Of a stretch of DNA of 64,000 nt, positions 12,142 to 24,191 are shown piece by piece. Numbering within the stretch: position 1 is the stretch's first letter; each line of letters opens with the position of its first letter. The DNA is from Vicia villosa (lineage: Eukaryota; Streptophyta; Magnoliopsida; Fabales; Fabaceae). The position numbers were made by a program, and so were the translations under genes. The notes below the pieces were generated by a model. The model did not search any database and was not told where the DNA came from. It worked only from the letters and a program-made list of their open reading frames with translations. The stretch is taken from contig NW_026705329.1 of assembly GCF_029867415.1 (NCBI RefSeq), positions 124,001 through 188,000 of the forward strand, in the 5' to 3' direction.

Positions 12142-12942
12142 CTTATCAAGCACAGAAGAATAGGGGACGAAAAACCTAGCTCAAGAGCACCTTCCACACT
12201 TCCAAAATTCAAAGGAACTAGGGCAAGATTTTTTTTCTTGAAGCAGCCACTCTCCATCAAAACTAATCATTCAAACATCTTACTGGAGTACAAAAGAGTA
12301 AGAATGAATCAAGAGATTCACGTGGTAGCACCTAGAACGAACGCTCTATGCACATCACATGTCATACATTCTTGATTTTTCATATACCATGTTTTATTGC
12401 GTTCCAATTGAATATAATGTTTTTTTTAGTTTCTAACATGATTTAGGAAAGATCTGGGCAATTGGTTCAAAGCATGGGTGCGTGAATCCCATAACACCAT
12501 TGTTAGGGCTCAAGACTTACCTTCGTCATATCTCAATTTCCAGACCGTTCTATACTAAATGGACGTCACCATCGGATTCAGGAGAAGATTTTAAGGGGGC
12601 CTGGGCACTTATCATGTTTCATTAACGTTGTTTTGCTAAGCTTTGAATTTTTGTAGAATAGGAAGGAAAATCCGCAGGAAATTCCGTGGCAAAAATTGCA
12701 GCAATTTCCGCGGGTAAATTAAGGAAGACGATGAACAGTAGGCTTAGACTCCTTGACCGTTGCGTGGCGCGTGTCGGTTCGCTGGTCAACAGAAGCCTTT
12801 TCTCTCTCTCTCCCTATCATTGGTTGCGCATGACATCCCAGGGACCCACTTTGACTTATCTTGTTGAATTTTAGGTTTTGTTGTTTTTTGATATTTATTA
12901 ATTCAGAGTGGTTATTATTAATGAATTGTTATGCAGCGTGAG

Positions 12943-12994
12943 TGGCCAAAGGGAGAAGGATGCAACACACCAAACCTGGGTTCGAATCCCACCC
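12943..12994 (+). other. tRNA-like A box/B box module in the LTR
   Basis: TGGCCAAAGGG (12943-12953) matches 9 of 11 positions of an A box. GGTTCGAATCC (12979-12989) is a perfect B box 36 bp on. The B box sits in a T-arm-like hairpin: TGGG, a seven-base loop, CCCA. No acceptor stem or anticodon arm was found, so this is not a tRNA gene. It could be a tRNA-derived SINE remnant or an internal polymerase III promoter. Confidence 0.5.
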
Positions 12995-14637
12995 AGGCAA
13001 TTTAATTTTAACAAGAATCTGCTTCCAGATCCAACGCGGCGCGCCCACGAGGGCTCACGATACACCCTCACGCATGGCCTCCAGATTACTCTACAGGCTG
13101 ATCCAACGTCAAAGAATCTGCAGTCCACCATACTCCCTCAAAGGACCAACCACACTAGATTCCAGTCCAGGTTTTCTTAAAAATTATTTTTATTGTTTTG
13201 TTTATTTTGTTTATTTTCTTTTTTTCTTTTTCTTTTTGTTTTAAATCTTTCTATAAATTCCTTTTTTCTTTTTTTCAAATTAAACTCTTTTTTTATATAT
13301 ATAAAATCAAACTTTTTAATTTAATTAATTTAATTATTTAAAAATTAGGTTAGTTTAATTAAAATTAGAATTAATTAATTTAGTTTGTTTTAAAGATACA
13401 TTTTCAAAAAAACCTTTTGCCTTACTCTTTTTTTTTTCAAAACCTTTTCTATTTTAATTTATTTTATCAAATACCTTCTGTTTGCCTTGCCGTACTGGTA
13501 TTCTATTAATTATTCTATTAATGGTGGTTAACTTGTTCCCCATTTTGGGGTTTGCCTTTATTATTTTTATCATCTGTCTAATTTTGTATCTGCCCCAATT
13601 GTAATGGCTTATTGTATTCCTTCTATATTTTGCCTCTATTTCCCTGCAGATGTTTATTGTAATAGTTTAGGTTTATAATTCTTGCCTTTATTTTTCTGCC
13701 CACAAGTGTTTATTGTAATAGCGTAGGACTTTTAAATTCTGCCTTTAATTCCTGTATTTTTTAAACTGCGTGGTTAGTAATCCTAGGGAGTGCAAGCCTT
13801 GAATTAACCTAGAATAATTAATTACAAGATAAAATAACTGAATTTAACCACGTGATTGTGCCACACACACACCTTTAGGGTAACCTCTCTTGTTGCCTGT
13901 TGCCTTATTATTTGCTGCCTTGTTGCCTTATTTGCCTTTAAAATAGTCAAGTCCCTCGATTCCGAGGATACCTAAAGAAAATGTTGCCCTCAGTTCACTC
14001 ATCATCAATTTTGTCCCTCGATGTTGCCTCGGTAAATGATGATTTGTCCCAGTTGCTAAGGTATCCTCGCCTGTTGCCTAAAAGATTAAATGACTATTAT
14101 ATCCTTCCCTTAGACTACCCGCCCTCTTTATGGCAGGGTCAGTCTTATGGCGAACGATAATTCCGATGACCCTTTACATCCAATAAAAGGACTTCCTGCC
14201 CTCTTTATGGTATGGATAGCCCTTTCAAACAAAAGTCTTAAAGAACAGAAATTTTTTTAAAACTTAGAGTAGTTGCTACTAATTGCTTGCCCTAAATTCA
14301 AAATCTTTTCCCACTCTTTCTCAAAATCAGATTCAAAAAGGCTATATTTATTTACAAGTTAAAGTCCTTATTCAAAATATTGTCTAATCACACACTACAC
14401 TTTCTTTCAAACAATTCAAACAAACAAGTGAGCTAAGCAATTAAGAGCCCATGTATAACCATGGATACAAAGGGTGCTTACACCTTCCCTTTGTATAACC
14501 TACCCCCCGAACTCAAAATCTTTTTAAAGGTCTTTTCCTGTTCTTTTAGCCTTTCTATAAATTGGATAAAATAAAAGTCGGTGGCGACTCTTGCTATCCG
14601 TAACATTTCTAAAAGTCAGTTCTCCCACCGTATTACA

Positions 14638-15509
14638 ACAACAATTTTGGTAAAACATTCTGCCCTGAAAATGCTATGAAGAGTGCTTTGACATATGAGC
14701 AAAACATCCCAGAAGTTTCTAGATGATGTCAAAGTAGATGTCTTAACATTGTTCACTAAACTGAACTTTATGTTAGTTTGTGTTTTAGCGTGTTCTTAAA
14801 TCAGGTGTTTGTTTGTTTGTTTGTTATGTTGCGCTTAATATCAGGAGGAGATTTTCACAAGCCGCTCCAATATTTTTGGAGTTATCTTGCCCTGCTTTCA
14901 TGGAGTAAATTATGGCAAGCTTTAAAACATTATTTGTTTTTGCCAAGCCCATGAGATGCGTTGTTGTTGCTTTATAAAGACTGGCCAACTCTACTTGTGC
15001 CGATTAACTAATTTGTGGAATCTATGTTTATGGTGTTTGAGTTTTAGGGTCGAGTCTTTGTTTATTTGTTTCTTGTGATCCACTCTTTTATTGCGTAAAT
15101 ATTAGAGTTGGATTGTTTTTAGTTGAGTTGTAATTTGTCTACTTTAAGCTTTTAAGCAACGAGTATATTTTTCTTGATTGAAGCTTTTAAGCAAGATCAA
15201 GTTATGTGTTTGAAGTGTGTCTTCTATCTTGATTAATTTTGTCGTTTATCATTGTGTGTGATTGAAGGGATTTGAGGTGGGCCTCATACCTAGGTGAGTC
15301 TTAGGTAGAAGTATAGCACAAGAAGTGATTAAGTGAGTAGATAGTAAATTGTTGGTTTGCTAAGGGTCTATGAATTAATTCTATTTAGTGGACTTATCTC
15401 TGGCTTGGTAGCCCCTAGAGTAAGTTTTGTTGTACACCGAACTGGGTTAACACTTGCTTGTGTCTCTTTTATTTTACCTTACTGTTTTTATACCTTGTTC
15501 CATATTGTT
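14638..15509 (+). other. Unclassified non-coding stretch; Sirevirus tail, then possible copia LTR fragment
   Basis: The first 130 bp seem to continue the accessory ORF relic interrupted at 9855. From about 14770 a (gttt)n run leads into sequence with phrases such as gcccctagagtaagttttgt and accgaactgggttaacac, which I associate with the 3' part of plant copia LTRs. No boundary or primer site is visible and I could not classify it further. Confidence 0.3.
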
Positions 15510-16157
15510 TAGTCCTCGGTAATGGATACCGATTCTTGATAGTAAATTTGTTCAACTGTCTATAATCAACACACAATCTCATAGAACCCTCTTTCTTTTT
15601 TACCAACAACACTGGTGCACCCCAAGGTGACACACTAGGACGAATAAATTCCTTCTCAAGTAATTTTTCTAATTGATTCTTCAATTCAGCCAACTCAAAT
15701 GCCGACATACGATAAGGTGCCATCGACACAGGACTAGTTCCAGGAATCAAATCAATAGTAAATTCCACTTCTCTCTCAGGTGGCAACTCTCTAACATCTT
15801 CTGGAAAAACTTCCGGAAATTCACATACTACCGGCAATTCACTACTCACCGCCTTTCCTTTTACTTCTATGGATGCAAACAACATAAACACAACAGCCCC
15901 GACCTTAACCACCTCGTCCACCTGTCTAGCAGTCATCGCCAAGTCATCAACACTAACAGCTTCTTGAAAAATAATCGTCTTTGTAAAACAATTGATATGA
16001 ACCCGGTTGAATTCCAACCAGTTCATTCCCAGGATGATATCAAGTTGTTCTAGCGGAAGGCACGCTAAGTCCATTCCGAACTCCCTACCAAAAACATCAA
16101 TCGAACAATTCAAACAAGCAAACAAAGTGGTCACTGAACCCGACGCCGGAGTGTCAA
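15510..16157 (-). pseudogene. Ty3-gypsy (chromovirus-like) protease to RT fragment
   Basis: Minus-strand translation gives the end of an aspartic protease ([19 protein letters not shown]), a linker, and the N-terminal RT blocks [40 protein letters not shown] and [20 protein letters not shown]. It breaks off after NRYPLPR near 15520, so the RT catalytic centre is absent. Upstream it stops abruptly at 16157, where a sequence starting TGTAACACCC begins. The wording is that of Tekay-type chromoviruses. The frame itself is open, so the fragment may be fairly young, but it is truncated at both ends. Confidence 0.85.
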
Positions 16158-16158
16158 T

Positions 16159-16640
16159 TGTAACACCCTTCTAAACCCCCTCAGAATATTAAATAAATTC
16201 ATAGTAAAACATGTACAAGGGCATTACAACTCCAGAAGAATTAAAACATTCAATCATGTCATGCCTTTTGAGGAACATAAAACGATGTTATTCAGTAAAC
16301 ATGTTTAACACATATTGAAAGGTTATACATCTAGTGAGCATTGGCAAAATAAGAATTCCACATAATATATAATAAACTCATTGTATAGATCACAAGAGTT
16401 GTTTAGAATAACCGTTGCTAAATGTTATGCGTTAAGAATATCACAACGGTTGTTTAAAGTAACCGTTGTGATAGGTAGCACGCTTCCTAGTTTATAATTA
16501 CGTTCGCACGACAGTGGTGGAAAGTATCATACCCACAACGGTTGGCCAAGCATAGTATATCCCTTTTCCAACCGTTGTGAAATGTCTTTTACATAGTGTT
16601 AGTACCATGTGAATATTGGCTGGTTTAACGGCAAGTTTGA
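16159..16640. other. Non-coding stretch with possible LTR tip and CACTA-like subterminal repeats
   Basis: It opens with TGTAACACCCTTCTAAACCC, which reads like the first bases of a gypsy LTR inserted in the protease gene. From about 16410 to 16590 the word aaccgttgtga and its complement cacaacggtt recur at least four times in both orientations. Such aaccgttg/caacggtt arrays are familiar from subterminal regions of plant CACTA transposons. No terminal CACTA and no transposase were found. Confidence 0.35.
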
Positions 16641-16681
16641 ACGTTTCACCACAACACTCAATTGTTGATTTGTACCATTAC

Positions 16682-16920
16682 CTACAAGACGACCTTTATA
16701 TCACTCAAAGGAACCATCATATTTCTTCTTGTGACTAAAATACACAAAGTTTGAATAACATTAGCATTGGATGGACGGGGAACTGAGTCCCACAACTTAT
16801 TTTCAATAATAGCATCATATTCATCGTTCATGATCATTTTCCAATTATGATCATGTTGTGCATCAATCAGATTAATATTTAAGGGAAATATAGAAATGTG
16901 GGGTTGATGTGTGAAGGTTA
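16682..16920 (-). pseudogene. Copia reverse transcriptase N-terminal fragment
   Basis: The minus strand reads NWKMIMNDEYDAIIENKLWD followed by VPRPSNANVIQ, the conserved opening block of copia RT. Nothing of the catalytic motif follows. Part of the old copia element. Confidence 0.75.
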
Positions 16921-17325
16921 AAAGTTTTATGACGTTTAACAATACCATGTTGCGCTCTGGTAGTCATGCAGGGGTAATGAGTTACAAGAGGGGATATGCG
17001 AGTTTTAATGGATTTATTTAAGGTATGGGAGATGGTTTGTATGCGTAAGGGAGTTTTTTGGGAGGGGAGGCATGCTAGGTTGTGCGTGAATGGTTTATTT
17101 GGGAGTCAGTGTTAGTTTTTTAGTGTTTTGAGCATCTGGTGTTGTGTTATGAGAGGAGGTTTTTGGAGATGTATGTATGGGATGTGAGGTGTATGGAAGG
17201 TGTTCATTGGTGAAGGAAAAGGGTGATTATTCCGTCATTCAATAAATTATAGTTAGTTGTTGTAGGAGCATTCAAGTTAGAAAAAAGAAACGTATTTTAT
17301 TCAAAAAGGACATGTCGAGATATAA

Positions 17326-17770
17326 TTATTTCACGACATGACAATTCATAACACTTATAACCCTATGATTAGGAAAATAACCTAGGAATACACCTGGTAT
17401 AGATATAGGATGTAGTTTATCTCTAGTGGTGGATGAAATTATAGGACAAAAAAGACACCCAAACACGCGGAGGTGGTAAAAGGACGATTTTTTTGGTAGA
17501 TTATAGAGCGAATTTCTAATTGGGATGTATGTTGTGTAGGTAGGTGGCCATTTGAAGATCATGGTGCCAAAAAGCCGGTGGGATAGACGCATATCAAGGA
17601 GCGTTAGAATTATGTTATTGATGATACAATTTTTTCTTTCGGCTTTTCCATTTTTAGTGGAAGTGTGACGACAAGAAAATCTAAAAGACATTCCATTTTG
17701 TTTACAAAATTCATGTACAAGAGCATTATCGTGCTCATTTCAACTGTATCATTGAAAACACTATATTTCG
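17326..17770 (-). pseudogene. Copia integrase C-terminal half
   Basis: The minus-strand frame contains FRFSCRHTSTKNGKAERKNC, which holds the catalytic Glu block (NGKAERK), then FYHLRVFGCLFCPI and PGVFLGYFPNHR, the usual blocks after the copia integrase core. The first half is degraded. Confidence 0.8.
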
Positions 17771-18363
17771 CGTTCAAATTGTGTTTTAATGTAAGCTTAA
17801 AATTATAGAAAAATGGAATGCACTTATGATTTATTTGAGACGGGAAAATTCCATAAAAATTGTGAAATCATTAAGAAATAACATATAATATTGATGTCCT
17901 CTGAAGCTTAGAATAGGAGAAGTCCTAAGATTGCTAAGAACTATTTCTAAAGGAATAAAAGTAAAAGATAAAGAATAATAAAAAAATAGTTAGTTTTATT
18001 TGTTTCCCAAGTGTACAAGATAGACACAAAAAAAATCATTTCGAAACTTATAAGATAGTAGAAATTTGTTTCAGTGAAGTAAACTTAAAGTGGGAGCCCA
18101 TCGATGTCCTAAATGACTATGCCATAACTAGCTGGATGAAGCGAAAAAGGTGAATGTTGGTAATGTTGGAGTGTTTGGCCTAATGGGAAAAGGATAAAGG
18201 TCATTCAAAATGTTACATCTCATCAAAAGCATTCCTGTTTGAAAATCCTTCACAGAAAAACTAAAAGGATCAAACTCAAGAGATGCATCATTATTAATTA
18301 TAAATTTTCTAATAGATACAAGATTCCTTACTAGTTTTTGTGCATGTAAAATATTATTTAAGG

Positions 18364-18609
18364 CTAAGGAATTAGGTAAAGATGCATTTCTACAACCAAT
18401 AACATGAATATGATGACCATTGCCAACAATAGTATATTGCTCGTATTTATATAAGACGTGATATTACCTCCATTTTCCGTCATATGGGAGGTTTTTCCTT
18501 TGTCCGTATACCATTGATAATCAAAAGGAGAGATGGATAAAGTATGCATAAAAACTTGGATATCACTCGGAGCATAAAAGTATAGTGTTTGTTTACCATC
18601 AAGAATCAA
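18364..18609 (-). pseudogene. Copia protease fragment
   Basis: The minus strand reads DYQWYTDKGKTSHMTENGGN, recalling the copia protease active site W-[YF]-x-D-[ST]-G-A-[ST]-x-H-[MV]-[TC]. The active-site D-[ST]-G is altered to DKG. A glycine/arginine-rich stretch just upstream (18780-18900) fits the end of copia gag. Confidence 0.7.
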
Positions 18610-18959
18610 TAGAGTAGTTTCTATGCGGGCTTGTTGAGACTTAGGACTGAGTATGCCTAATTGTTTTTATGAAATGCCCATTGTCAGATAGGGACACGGT
18701 GGAGTAACCCATGTCTACCATGGATATGCCCATTAATACTGGTGTTTCAGATATGTAGGAGGGGTCCATTGTTGTTGTTAATAGGGAGATGGAAACCAAT
18801 ATTGTTGTTGAGGTTGTTTACGACCTCCACCACGACCACTGTATCTTTCCTGCCCACGACCACCTCGGCCATTGTTTCTACCACCGTGGCCATTGTTACT
18901 TCTTCTATGGTTGTTACAATGGATAGAGTGGCTTGTTAAAGTCTAAGAATCATCTTAAG

Positions 18960-19454
18960 ATGATATAAATGCATTGTTGTTAACAGAATTTGGTCTTATT
19001 TGCTTTGTTCGTTTCCTCCAAGATTATCACAAAATAAGCTTTGTAAAAAGGGGAAGAGAGTATATGTGACGGATTTGCGATCCCACCATTGCATATGCAT
19101 ATTTTAGGCTTAATATTAGTTGAAGATCAAGTTTTTCATTGGACTTTAGAGCACAAAACCTAGAGAGTTGATATGGAAAAGATTTGAGATGTTAATACTA
19201 GGTGTAGGCATCAGGAAATAGTTTTGTGTGGATATTGGAAATTTTTTGCACTATGTAGAGAGCTCTTACATTTTTGTTATCATAAAAGATATTGGATAAT
19301 CTATTCCATGTGAGTTTTGCAGTTGAATCACACTCGCTAATTGTGTGAAGAGGCCATTGGATATGGTGTCGTAAATCCATTGAAGGGCAACAACATCAAG
19401 ACATGCCCAGACGTGAGGATTGGCGATTTTGAGACTGAGATAGAGTTTGGTTTC
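18960..19454 (-). pseudogene. Copia gag fragment, interrupted by the Ogre insertion
   Basis: Two shifted frames give VVALQWIYDTISNGL and DSTAKLTWNRLSNIFYDNKN, matching the gag domain of Ale-like copia elements. It ends exactly where the Ogre LTR begins at 19455. Confidence 0.75.
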
Positions 19455-21750
19455 TGTCGCCCTCGGTTTTTTACCGTACCTCTCGTGGAGAGATATACGA
19501 ACTGACACTCTTCTTTTGCTTTTGTGTTTTTGAAAATCAGAGAGTCGCCACCGACTTTTATTTTATCCAATTAAGGAAAGGTTTATAAAAGAAACAGAAA
19601 AAACCTTTAAGAGATTTTGGGTAAGGGGGTAGGTTATACAAAGGGAAGGTGTTAGCACCCTTTGTATCCATGGTTATCCATGGGCTCTTAATTGCTTAGC
19701 TCACTTGTTTAAATCATTTGTCTTGCCTTGAAATGCTTGTATGTGGTCTTAAAATTCATTTTGTGAATTGACTTTGTAATGATCCTTGTGCGGATGTATA
19801 CAAAGTGTTTTATCTTTCGAAAGATATTTTGGAAAAAAGAACGTTAACTTCGTAATGATCCTTGTTTGGATATATACCAAGTATTGTCTTTTTTTTTTGA
19901 AAGTTTTTATTTTGAAAAACAATGATATATGAGACATTTGTTTGTTTGATTTGAGCAAGCAATTAGGAGGTCTACCCTAAGTTATAAGGTCTTTTCCTAT
20001 TTCCTTTAGAAAATTCTCCTTTCACCGGATGTAAACGAAAGTTCGATTTTGCATTTGAAACAGTAGAATTTGATTTTGATTTTGAAAAGAGTAAAAGAGG
20101 GATTACCCTAAGAGGTGCAAGTGTGATTGTGTTTTGATTTTAGATATTTTATCTTTGAAGTTAGTGACCTAACGCTTCAGTTTTTTATTTTTGACATACA
20201 CGCAGTTTTATATGTACTGGAATTTAAAGTGCGGAAATGTAAAATGCGGAAAGTAAATCTACGCTATTACATCGATTGTGCGGGAAATGTAAACTACGCT
20301 ATTTACATGAATTTGACAACCTATACACTTGATCTAGGAATTTAAATTGCAAGAAAATAAAAGAAATATTTTTGGATTTTTTGATGATTGATTTTAATTA
20401 GAATTAATGCATGATTAATTTAATTAAAATGAGAAAAAGGTAGAAATAAAATTTAAACCTAAAAATTAAGTTTGAAATATGTTCAAAATGTTTGTCAATT
20501 AATTTTTAAAACAAAACTAATTTTTTTTGGAATTTTGAAGTTGATTTTGAAATTATTAAGTTAAATAATACCTAATTATGCAAATAATTACATAAATAAT
20601 TAAAACTTAAAGAGAAAAGTATCCTAAATATGTACAAAATTAGTCTATAATATATAAACCAAATTTAGTATAAAGAACAATTTTTTTCTGATTTTTTTGA
20701 TTGGTTGAAATAATTAAAAAGCAAATATATAAATATATACTAATTAATTAAACAAAATATTTTAATTATTAAGAAAAATAAAATATTTTTATATCAAAAA
20801 ATAATAGATTAAATTATAAACCTAAAAATATTTTTGTTATATTTTTTGGATTTTTTAAAACTATTTTTAATTAATTATTGAAAGAAAATAGAAAAATATA
20901 TTAGTAGTAATCCTGTGTGGTAATTAATGGAGCCCATGATATGGATGTGTGTTTTGATGCGTTGGATGTATCAGGATCATGATCTAATGGCTGTAAAAGT
21001 GAGGGAACATGATATGATGGTGGGTAACATGCGCTGAATTCAAGGAGAATATATTATCCAGACTGGGACCCACGCGCGCAAGGTTGATTAATGAAGGAGC
21101 AAGGAGATGCCACGCGTGATGGTCAACTTTTCAACCTTACTATTCATCATCTTCTTCCTTTTACCTGCGGATTTGGCTGCAGATTTACCTGCGGATTTTC
21201 CTGCGGATTTTGCTTTCAAATCTTCAATCTTTTGAACGACCTACAAAATGAAAATAAAAAAAAAACAAGGGCCACCCAAATCACCTAAATGGACCCTTCT
21301 AAACATGATAGCGTCGTTAGTTTTGCCATTTGGAGCTTGTATCATGGAGAACGAAAGCTTCACATGTTTGAAGCTCAAAAATGGTGGAGCTTCAAAACCA
21401 CGTTAAAGCTTGCATGTGATCACTCAAATCTACTCTATATCATGCCATGAGTCCATGCAAGTGGTTAGTTTTCATTTTAATCAAGCATGCATAAGAAAAC
21501 GAAAGTTATATGTGTATATTCATGAAAAACACCATGCATGTGTTATGACTCTCATGGGACCATACAAAGAGTTTATTCTTACTCTATACCACCTTAGAAG
21601 ATGATTGAAAGTGTTTGTTTGTATTGATAATGGTTGGAAAGCATGAAACGAAAATTACAAAGTTATGGAATTTTTTGAGAAATTTTGTGAGTTTCTTTGC
21701 TATCCTCTTGCTATATTTCGTGTGTCCTTGATTGATGAAGCATTCCTCTT

Positions 21751-21758
21751 CATTTATA
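21751..21758 (-). promoter_or_regulatory. Second TATA-like box of the Ogre LTR
   Basis: Minus-strand TATAAATG within cctataaatgaagagg. Its position corresponds to TATAAATA at 12134 in the solo LTR, with a TTGAC cluster upstream in both. Confidence 0.45.
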
Positions 21759-22299
21759 GGCCATGGATGTGCTTAAAATCTAAGCCAAGAAGCATTGATT
21801 GATTTTGTTGAATTTTTGAATTTTATAATATATCAAGCTTAGAATTCAAGCAACCATGGCTTGATTTTTCCACTCTCTTGCTCTAGGCCTGCTGTACCAG
21901 CTTCTTGTGGCAGAGTTGAGTCCATTTTGGTGGCCTTAGCTTAAGATCAAAGCAAAATAACATTATCCTTTATCATTTCTTTTTCAATTTAATTTTAAAT
22001 GTAATAAAATTAAACCAAAAAAGAAACAAAAATGCTATGGGCCTTGGCTTGGTCGTGGGAGGCCCTTCACATTATGGGGACACATGTTTGGATCATGAAA
22101 ATTTGGTCTCTTTTGGAAAAAAAACATTTTTGATCAATGTTGATTTCATGCATTTTCCCAAAAAATAGCCAACTTCAACAAGGCATAAATCCCTCAATTT
22201 TTATCATATGAAGGATTTCTTGTACTTTTTGGAAACCTCAAGATGTCCTCTACAAGCCACTTTGGAAACTTTTTTTCATTGGAGAAGTTATCTTGATGT

Positions 22300-22700
22300 T
22301 ATGGCCTTTGACAAAAAACCACTTTTTGTTGACTTTGAAAATGACCTGTAATGTCTTGGTTCATATTTTTCAAATGGTGAATCTAATGACCATGGGACCA
22401 ATTGCATTTGAAAGATAATTGAATTTCCTTCAAAATGAGCTTTGGTTTGAATTTTTTGGATGAAGGATGAGAGAGTTATGACCAGTCAAAGTTCAGTTGA
22501 CTTTTTAGGAGAAAACCCTAATTTTGAAACTTAGGGTTTTGTTGATTTTTGATCTTTCCTTGATGAATTATGATCAACCAATGATCAAATGATGAATATT
22601 TTGACAAAATATGGATGTTGACAAAAAATTTCATTTTTGACTGTCTGTTGACTTTTTTGGTCAAACGGGTCGTCTGTTGACTGTTTGAGCTGCTGACTGT
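22300..22700 (-). promoter_or_regulatory. TTGAC (W-box core) cluster in the Ogre LTR
   Basis: About ten TTGAC/GTCAA words, including several gttgactttt and ttgactgt, 550-950 bp upstream of the TATA-like box at 21758. It mirrors the cluster in the solo LTR at 11170-11600. Confidence 0.4.
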
Positions 22701-23387
22701 GCGTCTGAGCGAATTGAAGTTTGAAAATTTGTATGGTGGTACTTTGAGATATATGGAGGTCCATAAAATCCATTTGAGGTCTCAAAAAACTTGTTCTCCT
22801 GAAAAAAACAAAAACCCTAGTTAGGGACTGTTCGCGTAGGAGACAATTAAGCGTACCTGATTTTTGTGCAGTGCTGAGTCTCTGCTAATCATGTGATATT
22901 CAGAAGACTTCTAGAACAAAAATCTTGGAATTTTGAAATGCAAAAGATTGATTTGATTAATGGTACAAAACACGGAGAATTGCACTGTCAGCGGGTCTGA
23001 CTGTCAACTGACTGTTCAGGTATTAATGTAGCAGTTAAAGTGAAAATTCAACAGTTAAAGTTAATTTTTCTTTTTGTTTCTTTTTTTGTTGTTGTGTTAA
23101 TGGTGAAAATTTATTTACATGAGTTGTTAGAAAAACACAGACATAATAAATAAATAATATATACTGTACGCAAACAAAATTACCGATAATAACCTTGAAA
23201 AATATTTAATGCACAGTGAAATAAATATTTAACTGGCAGAAAACACACAAAATATTATCTGGATAATTAAACTACAGTACGACAAATAATACGACATTTA
23301 ATACTGACAGTACAAATATTACATAATATAATGAACAGTACGACAAATAAACGGTACACTATTTGAAAACAAAAGATACGACAAACT

Positions 23388-23555
23388 TTAAGAATGACGA
23401 TTAATAACCCACGCTATAAATAATAACATATAGATGATTGGGAGTGTAAACATCGCAGGTCCGCATTTCTCAGGACTATGCAGACAGAAGAAAGACATGA
23501 TCACCGTAGAAACAGTGATGACTATAAGAAACAGTGTATCCACCCACTTTGCCAT
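23388..23555 (-). CDS. 55-residue two-helix membrane ORF in the Ogre LTR leader
   Basis: The ATG at 23555 (context aaaaATGGC) is the first ATG after the TATA box at 23655, with a pyrimidine-rich leader of roughly 65 nt. The product begins MAKWVDTL and has two hydrophobic stretches, about residues 5-24 and 34-51, joined by a short loop with Cys, His, Lys and Cys (CLHSPEKC). It ends in NRHS. A longer in-frame extension upstream crosses the TATA box and is probably not used. I do not recognise the family. It could be a real microprotein, an upstream ORF in the element's mRNA, or chance; the coherent hydrophobic pattern and start context favour something real. Confidence 0.4.
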   Translation of the reverse strand: MAKWVDTLFLIVITVSTVIMSFFCLHSPEKCGPAMFTLPIIYMLLFIAWVINRHS

Positions 23556-23647
23556 TTTTGCCGGGGAAGAAGAGAAAATAAATAGGAGGTAGAAATTTGA
23601 GGGATGAGTTGAAATTTGATGTGAGATTTTATGGAAAAAATGAGACG

Positions 23648-23655
23648 TATTTATA
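23648..23655 (-). promoter_or_regulatory. First TATA box of the Ogre LTR
   Basis: Minus-strand TATAAATA, about 540 bp from the LTR 5' end. It is followed at a normal distance by a CT-rich leader and the 55-codon ORF. Confidence 0.6.
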
Positions 23656-24191
23656 GAATGAAAAGAAGGATAAAGACGTTGGGGAATGAAGTGATTCCGT
23701 ACAAAAAAGGAAAATTTGAGTGGTAGTAGGATTTGAAAGAAAGTGTGTGGTAGGGTTTGAAAAAAAGAGATGTATAGAATAAAGTTAGGATTTGATTTTG
23801 AAAGAAAGAGATTTGAAAAAGATTTTGAAAATAATAGAATATAGTACAAAAATTAGTGGGAAACAAAAGTTAATAATAATTTACTTGTTACCAGTACAGT
23901 CTGAATCCCCGGACTCTGTACCTGCAAAAGATTTAATTCTGTACCAATTGTGTCAGTACTATTTATCTGTAAATAAATCTCAAATAAATAGCGCGTGTGA
24001 AGTAATAAACAGTACTTGGCGTTTGTGTAAGAATAAATTCGACAGCGAGCCAAAATACCGTATAAGAAAAATTCTAAAAACCAAGTATTCATAAATCAGG
24101 ATATTTATGGAATAAAAAATCCAAGATTATATGAAGCTCTTAATTTTTAGACAGAAGTTTTCTTGAAAAAAGATGCGGGCAAATTTTGGGG

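Larger units (their letters stand above)
10942..14637 (+). mobile_element. Solo LTR, Ogre-like, 3.7 kb
   Basis: It begins TGTCATACCCCAAAATTTGC and ends near ccgtattaca. Flanks are gcaac (10937-10941) and acaac (14638-14642), a 5-bp duplication with one mismatch. It shares blocks with the Ogre 3' LTR at 19455-24196: the TTGAC-rich segment, the TATA region and the terminal segment ending in the U5 motif TGGCGACTCT (14582-14591). The two LTRs are in opposite orientation. No coding region; the open frames near 12.9 kb lie over a tRNA-like segment and are not supported as genes. Confidence 0.8.
5318..14770 (+). mobile_element. Sirevirus-like Ty1-copia relic, gutted, with two nested solo LTRs
   Basis: Order on the plus strand: LTR-like sequence with a TATA box, a methionine-tRNA type primer site (6655-6666), a gag frame with internal stops, a 1.1 kb stretch lacking protease, integrase and RT, then the N-terminal part of the 3' accessory ORF. 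Two solo LTRs (9861-10932 and 10942-14637) interrupt the accessory ORF remnant, which seems to resume for about 130 bp. Gag and accessory ORF both resemble those of the minus-strand Sirevirus at 24197-46237. The left edge (TGATAACTTT near 5318) and right edge are estimates; no 3' LTR was recognised. Confidence 0.7.
16640..19454 (-). mobile_element. Old Ty1-copia element, partial, minus strand
   Basis: Reading down from 19454 the minus strand carries, in canonical copia order, a gag fragment, protease, integrase and the first part of RT, all with stops and shifts. The Ogre element inserted into its gag at 19454/19455, so the remaining 5' part should lie beyond the window's right end. Its RT is cut off near 16690. 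The gag wording (WIYDTISNGL, IFYDNKNVRAL) fits Ale/Retrofit-like copia lineages. Confidence 0.75.

Noticed and set aside
12943..12994. tRNA gene
   Set aside because: Only A/B boxes and a T-arm-like hairpin are present; no acceptor stem or anticodon arm can be drawn. The same applies to 53902-53950.
12898..13244. Overlapping open frames of 77-100 codons on both strands
   Set aside because: They lie over the tRNA-like segment of a solo LTR, overlap each other on opposite strands and show no family.
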